64,000 nucleotides of DNA from NCBI RefSeq assembly GCF_949628215.1, contig NC_134284.1:248001-312000 (forward strand), read 5' to 3'. The position numbers and the translations under genes are program-made. The DNA comes from Phalacrocorax aristotelis. Its lineage: Eukaryota; Chordata; Aves; Suliformes; Phalacrocoracidae. Within the stretch, counting starts at the first letter, position 1; each line of letters opens with the position of its first letter. The notes below the pieces were generated by a model that made no database searches, had not been told where the DNA came from, and saw only the letters and a program-made list of their open reading frames with translations. Below, piece by piece: positions 54,030-64,000 of the stretch.

Positions 54030-54500
54030 GACAGTTGGGTAAGATGATGGCAAATGAAATTCACTGTGGACAAGTGCAAGATAATGAACATTAGAAGCAA
54101 CAAATTGAACTACTCATGCACACTGATGGATTTCAAATGAACCATGACCACTCAGGATCTAAGCATCCTCACAGACAGCTCAATAAAATCCCGCACTTGG
54201 CCTGCCAAGTCATACAAAATCAGTGACAGCTCAGCAGCCATGGCCAGAGTGCAAGCTTTGTCAAACTGGTCTCTGGAAGAAAGCTACTGGAGGATGAAGA
54301 GAAATTAAACATTAGGACAATTCAGTTTGGAGATAAGATGAATGAAGTGAGAAAAAAATTGAAGGCGGCCCATAAAATTATGCCTAAAACAGCCAAAGTC
54401 AGCCTGATGGTCAGATTTCCTTTTATTGCCATACAAGAATGAGGGAAATGTCTTTTCACAAGGAGGAAAAAAGTGCCACTATTTTCAACACAAAGAAACT
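54030..54500 (+). mobile_element. Old CR1-like LINE fragment (C-terminal RT part)
   Basis: Translated wording such as MKFTVDKCKIMNI near 54053-54092 corresponds to the CR1 block MRFNVDKCKVMHIG that follows the FADD motif. Downstream pieces (GACAGCTCAGCAGCCATGGC, GCAAGCTTTGTCAAACTGG, CAATTCAGTTTGGAGATAAG) keep the CR1 order towards the 3' end, with many stops. It is much older than the copy at 37265-41552. Confidence 0.65.
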
Positions 54501-55339
54501 TATTCAACCAGTGCACAAACAAGCTGCTGTGTATGGATTTACCCTAGTGCAGGACTTGCATAGGCACTCTCTGGCAAGTAAATCTGCCTCCATTCCGCCC
54601 CTCCAGGCAGTGAGTGCCCTGCCCTGCCGCCCCTCCGCAAGGGATGCCATCATCCTCCTGGGACAGGCTGGGCTTGCTGATGGGTTAGGGCAATGGCTCA
54701 GTTATCTGTACGGCTAGTTTCACAGCCTGCTGCCTAGGCTCCCCCTTGAAATCATATTTTCAGCACGAGGAGGAAAAGAATTACTTTAGTGCCTCCAGAA
54801 ATTGAAATGTTTTCCTTCTTTAATTCAAACTGGGCATTTTGTCAAGCTTAGCTTCCATTTCTCTTTTTCCTCTTGCCTTACAAAACAACACTGATTTGTA
54901 GCAAAAGCCCAGCTTGTCATGTGCTTTTAAATATTTTGCAGTCACTCGCTTGCCCTTTACTACTTATCTCTGTCTCCCCAAGCCCTGGAAAAACAACAGC
55001 TGGTTTTGGTTTATATTGCCATGTACCTTGTGCAAAAAGCTGGAAGCAGCAACAAGCCTTCAGGAGCCATTTTGTCAGGGCACTGCAAGGGCAGGGGCTC
55101 CCCATGGCAGGGTTCAGTAATTCCCCTAGATACTACGGTTCTCGCGTTACTTGTACATCAAATTTTAAAACTAGCAAAAGAGCACTGGGAATTAATTGTC
55201 AGTTAAAAACATTTCTCATTTTTTCTCGTTTTTATCTCAGCCAGCATCTCTTCGTGCTCTCTTCAAACAGGGAAAAAGGAGGGTTGGGGAGGGAATGATA
55301 GTTCAGAGGTCCTAGCTTCAGTTTCCAGACAGAGAGCTA

Positions 55340-55920
55340 ATTAACAGGTAATCAACAAGTAATCAAATAACGGATCTGTGAGGACCAAAATGATAACAAG
55401 GTAACAAATAGGAGCCAGCTGAGATTTGTCAAGACCACATCATGTCAGACCCACCTAATTTTCTCCTGTGATGGTGTAATCAGTCTTAAGGGTGTGGAGA
55501 AGCAGTAGATACATCACAACTTTGGAAAGGTTTTTGATAGGGGCTGGTAAGACATCATTAGCAAGCTAGAGAAATAATAGTCTAGGTGAAACTAATACAG
55601 AATGGGTGAAACTGGTTGGAAAGCTGCCATCAGACCAGAATTACCAGCTGTTTCCTGTCAAAGCAGAAGGGCTATGGTGAGAACAGGTCTTAGGGGTTAG
55701 TTCTGATCCAGTGCTATTCAATATTTTCATAAGCACCTGGGATACTGAGACAGAGTACATTTATCAAATCCATAGGAAATACAGCAGAAGTATCAGACAT
55801 ATTGGGGAACAGGATCAGAATTCAAAATTACCTCAACAAATGGGAAAAGGTCTGAAAATAATAAATAAAAATCAGTAAGGCCCCACAGACCGCTGCAGTT
55901 CATCAGGTGTGCGCTAATGT
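55340..55920 (+). mobile_element. Old CR1-like LINE fragment (central RT part)
   Basis: NRSQLRFVKTTSCQTHLIF-type wording at about 55407-55465 corresponds to the CR1 block [19 protein letters not shown] degenerate KVFD block near 55530 matches KAFD, and VLFNIFIS near 55704-55730 matches the block after motif B. Several stops and frame changes are present. The piece belongs upstream of the one at 54030 in CR1 order but lies downstream of it here. Confidence 0.7.
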
Positions 55921-58900
55921 AAAACATGGAAGAAACAACAAGGTAGTAGCTCCTCAGAAAAGCCCTAGATATTACAGCTCAATACAAAGCACACAATAGC
56001 AAAGCCCGAGAAGAGAGCAAATACCATCCCGAGTGGAGCTGACAGCTATGAACAAGCCTGACAAAGTAAATATAAAGCTTATCTTCAAGGACTGACTTGC
56101 TTTATCAGATTCTTTTCCTAGAACATAGATATTTGACTACAGGACATTTTTCAGTATTAACTGAAAACATACTTGGCAGGAGAAGCACAGGTTCTCTACG
56201 AACTAGTAGTGAGTCCCCTGCCAAACCCTCTGAGGAGGACTGATGTCCACCCCTTGTTTCCTCTCTCTTTACAGTAACACCTCCCACTTGAGGAAGAGTC
56301 AATATAAGCACAACAAGCTTTGGGTATATTAAAGGCACGCTATGTACAGCTGAGTGCAGAGTTAAAACTTTTACCACATCAACAGGACAGTTCATACCTG
56401 TAAGTTCTCTACATAGCTACACACCCTGTATACCCATGCTTGAGACTAGAACAACAAGTGGGAGTTATGGGAGCAGAAGAACCCAGTTCCTTCTGACTGA
56501 TGTTCTGTGATAGACCAAAAGAAATTTGCTAGGTGAATGCAGAAATAAAGCTGAACAGGCACTGGAAACATGAGTGTCTAAGATAGGAATAGGAAAGTAG
56601 TTTGTACAAATTAAAGTTTGTCCCAAACATTGCTGAGACCTCCAATACAATTCACATACCAAAATTTCAGGAAATACTGAAAACCTTTTAATCTCATTTC
56701 ACCATGTCTCATTTTCACATATGCTTTTCCCTTTCAGCCACAGAATGGACTGAGTTGCTCTTCTGCTGTTGAAAGCACATTCTTATATGGTTCAAGAGAC
56801 AAGAAACTATTTAAGTAGCAAAATTAACTTTGTAAGTGAGGGATTATGGGAAAGGAATTAGTGCCATGCACATCTGTGAAACCTTGAGAGGCTTATTTTT
56901 TGACTAGCACAGTGATATTCCTCTAGGCCTGATCACTTGTAAAAAAGCAAGACCAGTCACCTCTGTCCATTGCCACTGTCTGCCACGAGACACAGATACA
57001 GCAGCTCCAACCAACAGCCACTAAAACCAGAACAGCTGAGGACTTTAGGGTCCCTAGATATTTTTTGGTAACAGCAGGCCTGGCCAAATTCTAACTATAC
57101 TCCAGGGGCCATGAGGAATCATTACTTAGCTAGAGTAAGGTATGCAAAACTCTCAAAGGAAGTGCAATTAATGATTTTACAGTTACTGTGAAGTTAGTCC
57201 AACAGCAGTTTTATGTGATGGGACATATACTTTGCAGCTTTTACATACCTTCTTACAAGTGTTTAGCACTAGTAGAGCAAATGGAGCAGGGGGCTGCCAT
57301 GCTTCTCTTTTAGTTTAAGCTCATTTTCATGATTATGTCAACTCTGTCAAATCCCAGGACAGAAAAGCATCAGTTACAAGCCATCCCCAGTAAATGTCTT
57401 TCCCTGGAAGGATGAACTGACCAGGAAGGTCTAGCTGATGAATATGGACACTAAGCAAGCCAGGGAGTAACCTCACCAAACCTTCCTCCCTCTCAAGGCC
57501 CGCCTTTGATTTATCCCACTGCCACAGCCTCACATACCCCCACTACCCTGGTCCCCAACCCTGCCAGCACCTCACTCCCAGCCAGCCCTACAGGTCCAAC
57601 TCCCCTCAGAAGAGGTTTCCCCTCTGAACTGGTTTAATCCCAGCTTCAACCTGTTGGGCAGAGATACAGCCTTGCTGGCTGAGCAAATCCTCTTCCCTCA
57701 AAGCAAAGGCCATGGCCAAGTCACCTCTGTAAACCACACTCGAGCTGTTAGGGCCTGCTCAGTGTGAAATTTTTCTCTGTGGGCTCACTCCACTTGCTCC
57801 ATACACTGTCCCAGTGACCTAAAGTCAAGTCCCAGAGAGGACAGAACAGCACTGCACCACCAACAGCAATCAGATGCTGCCGAGCGAAGCAGTGCTTAGG
57901 GATGCTAGAGAGACAGGAGCTGCACAGCTCTATAACCCATATGCTGGCACATGGTTGGGCTGTGAATGGCACAGAGCACAGACAGGGCAGGACTGAAAGC
58001 TGCAGGAACTCCCAAGAAATTCCCAGGAGATCCTGCTTGCCCAGTGAGCAAGCTACTCTTGATGGGCTGAACCTGCAAGATCTCTTGAATGCCTGTTGAC
58101 AAGAGGGTGTGTTGCGTTTCCAGTTGGGTTTAGGGATCCCAGTGGGCACATGGCTCTAGTTAGGTCTCATGAAATAGCCTGTATAATTCTCTAAAAAAAT
58201 TGCTCAAAAAGGCTGTGCCTGACAGCACAAGGCCTATTTTATTCATACCTTTTTTTTTAACCATGTAAAGCATTTTAAATGTGGTTTAGAACTATGCTCT
58301 TATGGAACTTCTCTTATGAAATGTTAATAAAAATTACCATGGTTAAGTAGAACCACCTCTCTTCTTCAAGAAGTGCAAGTGATGACTGCGAAGCTCAGAG
58401 ACTGATTTGAATGTTTTGTTTGTAGATTGCACAAACCGGAGTAACACAAGAGAAGCAGTAAAGCAACTTGAATTGATTAGCTCCCACACCAGCTAATTGG
58501 TGACAAAATATTTTCTACTGCCGTCAGTACTGGACAATCTTGAGGACTGCTGCCAGTTCCAAATTAGGCTGCAAAGACCAGTGGTGGGCCCCCAGCAGAG
58601 GTTATTTTCAGTGCCCTCTGAGAAGAGGCCATGGTTGCTAGCTCACAGGGTTTCTCGAGGCCCTGCGACAGAGCTGTAGCCGCCAAGGGATGGTGGGAGT
58701 GAGAAGCAGGGACAGTCTGCTGGGGCTTGCTTTCCAACACTGTTGCTCACCCAATGTGCCACTCCACCTCCCTAATTCTTTTCCACTGTCTCCTGGCATT
58801 TGCCTTCTGTACATGCAGAAGCAATTCTCTGCCAGCTCTGCAAGACTGCATCTCTGCTCACTTCTGGTTTAGATCCGAGAAACCCTTTCTCTCCATCCCT

Positions 58901-61900
58901 ACCTCATGGCTAGGAAGTCATGGGTTTCCACAAAACATTTTCTACTTTGTTCTTCCCGCATAGTTTTGCCAGATATTGAGCTGTTGACAAGGAAAGCATC
59001 CTCAAGCATCTGGCCTGAAAAGGTGGAAATCCTGTTTAAGGCAAGAAAGGAGAAGCAATTATTTTTCTGTGTTTGGTTTCTACACCATTGTTCTCCCCAC
59101 ACCCATCAATTTTTGGATGCTACTTTCAGAGCCTCCTCCAAGAGACACAGAAGATGGCATAGTGTTTTCCATGTTATTGCCTACAGTCTGGATGAGGTGA
59201 ACATCACACTCTCCGATGTCTGCGACAAGCAGACATGGGTTGTTAGCATGAAGAGTTTAGAAACAGGATGTTGCTGACTTACAGGTCACAACAGCAAGTT
59301 GATAAATAAGGCTTGGCTACTATCTTTCAAGCAGACTTGCCATGGTTTGACAATCTGGTCTTCTGGGCATTTTCGGGGAAGAAAGAAGGCAATACAAGAG
59401 AGGAAAACAGTGCAGAGGAAGTTTACAGGGGGAGCAGCAAAAAAACCACAAACCCAAGAGCAATTAAGTTACTACCTCTGTCTATCATGAGCGGTGGTTC
59501 TCTGACACCTTCACCTACCACTACCCTCATGCAACTTCTCGTCATATGGAAAGGTGGTGTCTGTCCTACCATGGTCCCAGCTCCTTGCTTTCATGTCTAA
59601 GAACTCAGCCTTGCTTCTGAAGCAGCCATGTATCCTCTGCCTAATGATCCGACTTGGCCATCTCTTTAGTGACTCTGTGGAAAAGCATCCTTCTTGTGAT
59701 ATTTCATCCTGATTCTGCATGTCCTTGTCTACAGAAGGGAGGGAGGCTTCCACAAAGCACATCTGTGTCAATTTGCCTAGGTCCCAAAGTTATGAAAAGC
59801 ATCATGGCTTGACAACTGGAGGACAGCCAGAAGTAACACACAGTGCACAAGCACCAGAACTACAGCACGCTTCAGTCTCATTCGTTTTGCAGACAGCAGC
59901 CCCATAAGAGTGCAGGGTACTCACTGCCATGCTGGTTATACAAGCTCAGCATCATACCGCAGGCAAACAACTCACTTCCACGTGCAGTGACCGGCTTCAG
60001 CATGAATTAACCCCTCCCCACCCTCATGCAGATTAGCAGTCCATGCATAAATCATGCCTACCTGGATTCCCCTCTGAATACAGTCCTGGTGTATATTCTT
60101 TGTAGAATGGTAACCTGAGAAGCTGGAATTTATTACACAACATCACATGTGACAGGTGCACAATACTATGTTACATGCTCTATAGCTGGCCAAAACACAT
60201 ATAGCATACACAGATATAGCATATATCAGGGGATGACTTCTATAAAGTATGCCCATCTCTGACCCAGCTATGTAATCCTGAATAGACCTTAAGCTGTTAG
60301 CAAGGGCTGGATCCTGCAAAGTCTTCTGGCCCAGCTGCCCAGAGGCAGGAAGACATTGCCCATAACTTGAGGGAGGGGACGTAATGCCCTGGGGCATCCT
60401 TCTAGTCTTTTGGTTTTAGGAGTGTTGAATAAAGTAAAGCAGTGGAAGCCAAAAGGACTTCAAAGATAGATGCCTGAGGGCACTCTCTTCGAAACAGCTC
60501 TCAGGAAATAAGCCTGCTCAGACTGTGGAAAACCAGATGAAGATGAAGCAGTTGCCAAGGCCTATTCCCTCTCTCGGTTTGAAGTCTAATGCACACAGAT
60601 GTCCACTATGCAAAACTGAAAATTATATTACAATTTTTGTTTTTAATGTATTTATGACATTCACATACATTGATTTTGTATAAACACCCACATGTCCAGA
60701 CACACACGTATCTGGCTTCTGTGTCCTTTTGTTCTTCATCTCATTCCCTAAAGTAAAAACATTTTTACTCTATTTGGCAAATTTTGTTGTGACATGAACA
60801 CTCCCATTTTTGATGACAGAAAACTTTATGCTTTTGCATTTCTCTCCAGGAGAAAAATAATGTGGAGAAAGCCCTCAAAAATAGTGAGGGAATGGTCTTC
60901 AAAATTACTGAGTATCAGCATGAGAGGGGAATGTGAGGTCTGTGGGGTTCTTTTTCCCTGACACAGCCCTTGTTTTCCAAGCATACCTCTTTATCCATAA
61001 ACATCACTGACAACATCTGGTGCCAGGGAGAAGACAGACATGATAGCACACTCTTTGAATACCTAAGGGACTAGGCAGCTCATGCTGCCACCCCCACCAA
61101 AACAGCCACATTGTCAGAAAGAGATCCCAGTGGGTAGAGCTAGGGACATAGTGACTCTGGGAATTAAGGTTTTGTACAGAGAAATGACGGTCACATGGAC
61201 ATGAAGATGTCTGCATTCAGACATCTGTTTAGTATCACATAGCAAACCTCCTCAGCAAGATCCATCTAGGTTACTTAATGTATATAGGAATACTGCTCTG
61301 CTCAAGGTTATACATACACAGTTTGTAAAAGTGTGTTTTGAGGGCCTTCAGAGAAAAAAAAAAAAGAGACAATATAGGAAGTTGTACTTTTTCTTCTAGA
61401 AAAATGTCCTGGTCTTTAGAGACATTTAAATATGTAAAAATGTCCCTGGTTTCCAAGTGATTTTGAATTATTAAAACGAAGAAAAAGGCACAATGTTTTG
61501 TTAACTGTCTTCTAAGCATTAGATGCCCAGTGACCATTTAGACATTACCCAAACCCTGATTTATAGCATTCTGTATCAAGACAAATGGTGTCCTCATGAT
61601 TACCTGGTAGCACCTATGAAGCCAATAAGACAGTTCAAATGAGGGTGGCCTAGGTCTTCATTAAACATATCAGTCACATAAATTGCATCTCTCTATGCCC
61701 ACTCCCCTGCCTACACTGTCTGCACCAACACAAAATGTGTATGTGCCTCCTGCGCTCACGTACTAATCTATTCCCTCTGAACTCAAGTGACCTACATTCA
61801 GCCTTTTCCTCCCAGTTAATCACAACTGTCTAGAGCGACAGATGCCACCACTGATATTTTCACGGAGGAGAAAACAACTTGAGACCTCACAGGCCACTAA

Positions 61901-63149
61901 CGCAGTCAGCAGTGAACTAGTTAGCTAAGAGATGACCAGAGGTCAGCTAGCACTGAGGAGCAGGCACTGCTCACCCAAAGCATTAAAATATATAATTAGA
62001 TTAAGCTTGGGACTCATTTTATTTGCGTTCAAGATCATGCTGTAAGGGCTTTTTGCTAAGGCTAGAGAAAGGAAGTTGAAGTACCATTCATATGGTATCA
62101 TTCATCCTCAAGAGTTAGAGCTTTAAATGGAGATCAGAAAGTTATTAATAAAATGGTGTGGTTTTGCAACTAACCAACATTCACACTCTACAGAAATAAT
62201 GTGTGCATGCACAGCTGAGCCAGGAAGACAAGGGGACATTTTGCACCCCCACCAGGGACAAATCCAGCCCCACAGCGGGAGGTAGGAATTTCTCCCCATC
62301 TTCCAGCAAGGAAAGAATTTGGTTTTCCCCTAACATTTTTGTTAGTGGATCTTGCTCACACAGTCATGATCTTGAATATTATCCAGTTCTGCACTAACTT
62401 TCTCCTCTCTCCCCATATTAATCACCAGGTAGATCCTGTTACAGCCTCTCACAGATACCTGCACCATGCAGGTGGGAAGCACGGCACATCCTGCAGACCA
62501 AGCCGGGTGGCAGACTGGCCTCAGGGAGTCACACTCCTGCCTTTGTGCCAGCTAGAGTACCATGCTGTTCCTGGAGGCTGGCCCACAGCCCCAAAGCCTG
62601 CACAGAGCTTATCTTCCCAGGAAATAACACCTGGGTAGGACACAACCTTGACAAGTCAGGTAATTTACCATGATGCTCCACACAGCTCTTCCTCACATTA
62701 GCTTTTGAATACCACACAGAAAGGCTCTTGGCAGGACCCATTGGTTGGGATGTAGCCAGGCCCAATATGAAAATGCAACTCATCTGTAAACCAACAACCA
62801 AACTGGCATTTAACAGAGTGACTTAATATGCTGCTGTTGAATCATGACCTGGTTTCTTAGAGAAGTTCAAGAATGACCTTCAGCTCACAACGTGGACTTG
62901 TGTTTCAGAGATTTGAAGACATGAGATCTATCCCCAGGGACTCTGCTGGTACTCTCTCTGTAGTGACAATAGCGACAGTGCATATGCACCCATAATTTAT
63001 TGCAAAAACAAGTCCTTCTGCACAAGACCTTGTTCACTCAGATGTTCTCTGCCATGGATTCAGCCCTGCGGCATGCAACATTGTCTTCTAATAGTGGAAA
63101 AACTCATGGTCTATTTGTCAGTGAAGATTTGAGAATACCAGGCTGTTGG

Positions 63150-63520
63150 CATTTTGTTTAGAAGCCAAATGATATTCCATTTTAATTAATTTTTCAGTTA
63201 CTGCATTGCTCCAATTCCAGGACTCAGCAATCAATTTGAACTGACAAGACCTCAGAGCCATGCTCTGCTCCTGCTTGCGTCTCCATTTGCAAAGGCATTA
63301 AATTCGCCTCCACAATAGCAAATTTAATCAAGGATGGTACATACCAATGAAGAATCATTAAATGGGTTCATATATGCCTGTCAAATATGAAAACCCCAGT
63401 ATTACGCTCTGCAGGCCTCTGTCGTTCTAGACTTCAATCACATTATTAATGGAGGCCTCCTCAGCAGCCTCTCTGCTCTGCCATTAAATCACTGTCAATC
63501 AAGAAAGAGCTGGGCATATA
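63150..63520. promoter_or_regulatory. Candidate intronic enhancer with PBX/MEIS and homeodomain sites
   Basis: A compact AT-rich, repeat-free stretch carries TAATTA (63183-63188), CTGTCA (63378-63383, MEIS/TGIF-type core), CATTATTAAT (63441-63450), the palindrome GGAGGCCTCC (63451-63460) and CTGTCAATCA (63492-63501). The reverse complement of the last, TGATTGACAG, is the composite PBX-MEIS/PREP decamer. Clusters of such sites are typical of conserved developmental enhancers. Conservation itself cannot be seen from one sequence. Confidence 0.35.
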
Positions 63521-64000
63521 AGGAAGAGCACAGCCATTGAAGTGGGCATCACAAAAATGCACGCATCTGGCATTCTTGAAATACACCCAGGACAGGTATG
63601 GCCAAACTCACTGCTCACGGAAACACAGTTCTCCCCATGCACAAAGTGCCACGGTCCCTCACACGGCCACTTGTCTCATTCTGCAGGTGCAAACTGCGGC
63701 AAAATAAAGTCAATGATTGCAATGACCAGCAAGGATCTTTAAAATCCATTACTCCATCAATCCCCATCAATGCCCAGAAAGGGCAGCCATCACTTGACTC
63801 CGCACATAGAGTGCTAACAGTTCTGTTGCAAGACTTACATTGCAAGATCATCCTGTAAATATGCAGCCTCTGGCTTATATTGTTAGGAGAACTCACAGCT
63901 TTCAGAAGAAAGGGATAATTTTTGCCTTCACAGCTGCAGAAGAGAAAAAGGTGGATACCTAGAAATTGAAAACCCAGATGGTGAAGATAAGGGACATTTG
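63521..64000. other. Right end of window, GALNT16 intron 1
   Basis: No exon, repeat or motif is recognised here. Overlapping frames of 66-93 codons on both strands at 63542-63896 have no resemblance to known proteins. Confidence 0.6.

Larger units (their letters stand above)
52775..63149 (-). other. GALNT16: 3' part of GALNT16 intron 1
   Basis: This stretch lies upstream of exon 2. It holds two old CR1 pieces (54030-54500 and 55340-55920), a dA tract near 61350-61364, and otherwise unremarkable DNA. No exon with a signal anchor, no CpG island and no promoter was seen on the minus strand, so the first exon and promoter are presumed to lie beyond the right edge. Confidence 0.75.

Noticed and set aside
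54322..54522. Hydrophobic minus-strand frame as a possible signal-anchor exon
   Set aside because: It lies on the strand opposite to an old CR1 piece, lacks the expected exon 1 wording, and its hydrophobic stretch is at the wrong end.
52775..64000. Search for GALNT16 exon 1 (signal anchor) and promoter
   Set aside because: No minus-strand frame with a start codon, short basic tail and hydrophobic anchor followed by a donor site was seen. No CpG island is present here.
1..64000. CRISPR arrays, operons, tRNA and rRNA genes
   Set aside because: The window is vertebrate intron/exon DNA. No spaced direct-repeat arrays, tRNA-like A/B boxes with cloverleaf, or rRNA sequence were recognised.

Overview
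This is vertebrate genomic DNA, almost certainly from a bird. Two kinds of evidence point that way. It carries several CR1 (chicken repeat 1) LINE copies whose 3' ends finish in the ATTCTGTG-type octamer, and it holds a class III (ERVL-like) endogenous retrovirus remnant of the avian LTR type. Single-copy coding sequence is cut into small exons by introns with GT/AG borders. There are no operons, tRNAs or rRNAs, and no prokaryotic signals.

The host gene is GALNT16 (formerly GALNTL1), a polypeptide N-acetylgalactosaminyltransferase, on the minus strand. I reconstructed 14 consecutive coding exons between 52774 (5') and 9288 (stop codon). Their phases all agree and together they encode 502 residues. 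Exon 1, which should encode the cytoplasmic tail, signal anchor and start of the stem, is not visible and probably lies beyond 64000. The exons cover part of the stem, the GT-A catalytic domain (DSH at 32680-32801, the Gal/GalNAc-T DIWGGEN motif at 28399-28502, VGHVF at 24010-24136) and the C-terminal ricin-type lectin domain (18990-19131, 18708-18824 and 9288-9425). The enzyme is expected to start mucin-type O-glycosylation in the Golgi.

Layout from low to high coordinates: 1-6245 is non-coding DNA beyond the gene. 6246-9287 is the probable 3' UTR. The last intron (9426-18707) holds the ERVL remnant (13708-15920) and a perfect 3x19-bp repeat. 18708-24136 holds exons 14 to 10 with two CR1 tails. 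28399-36246 holds exons 9 to 5. The intron between exons 5 and 4 carries a nearly full-length CR1 (about 37265-41552) on the strand opposite to GALNT16. Exons 4, 3 and 2 lie at 42850, 49576 and 52599. 52775-64000 is the 3' part of intron 1, with old CR1 pieces and a candidate regulatory element near 63150-63520.

The mobile elements are all damaged. The CR1 keeps a 530-codon open reverse-transcriptase frame, but the catalytic aspartate of RT motif A is an asparagine. The ERVL has lost the region between protease and RNase H. I saw no clearly new biological system. The most unusual points are the catalytically altered but open CR1 RT with its CpG-rich 5' end inside the gene, the protease-RNase H join in the ERVL, the exon 8/9 junction residue, and the PBX/MEIS-type element in intron 1.
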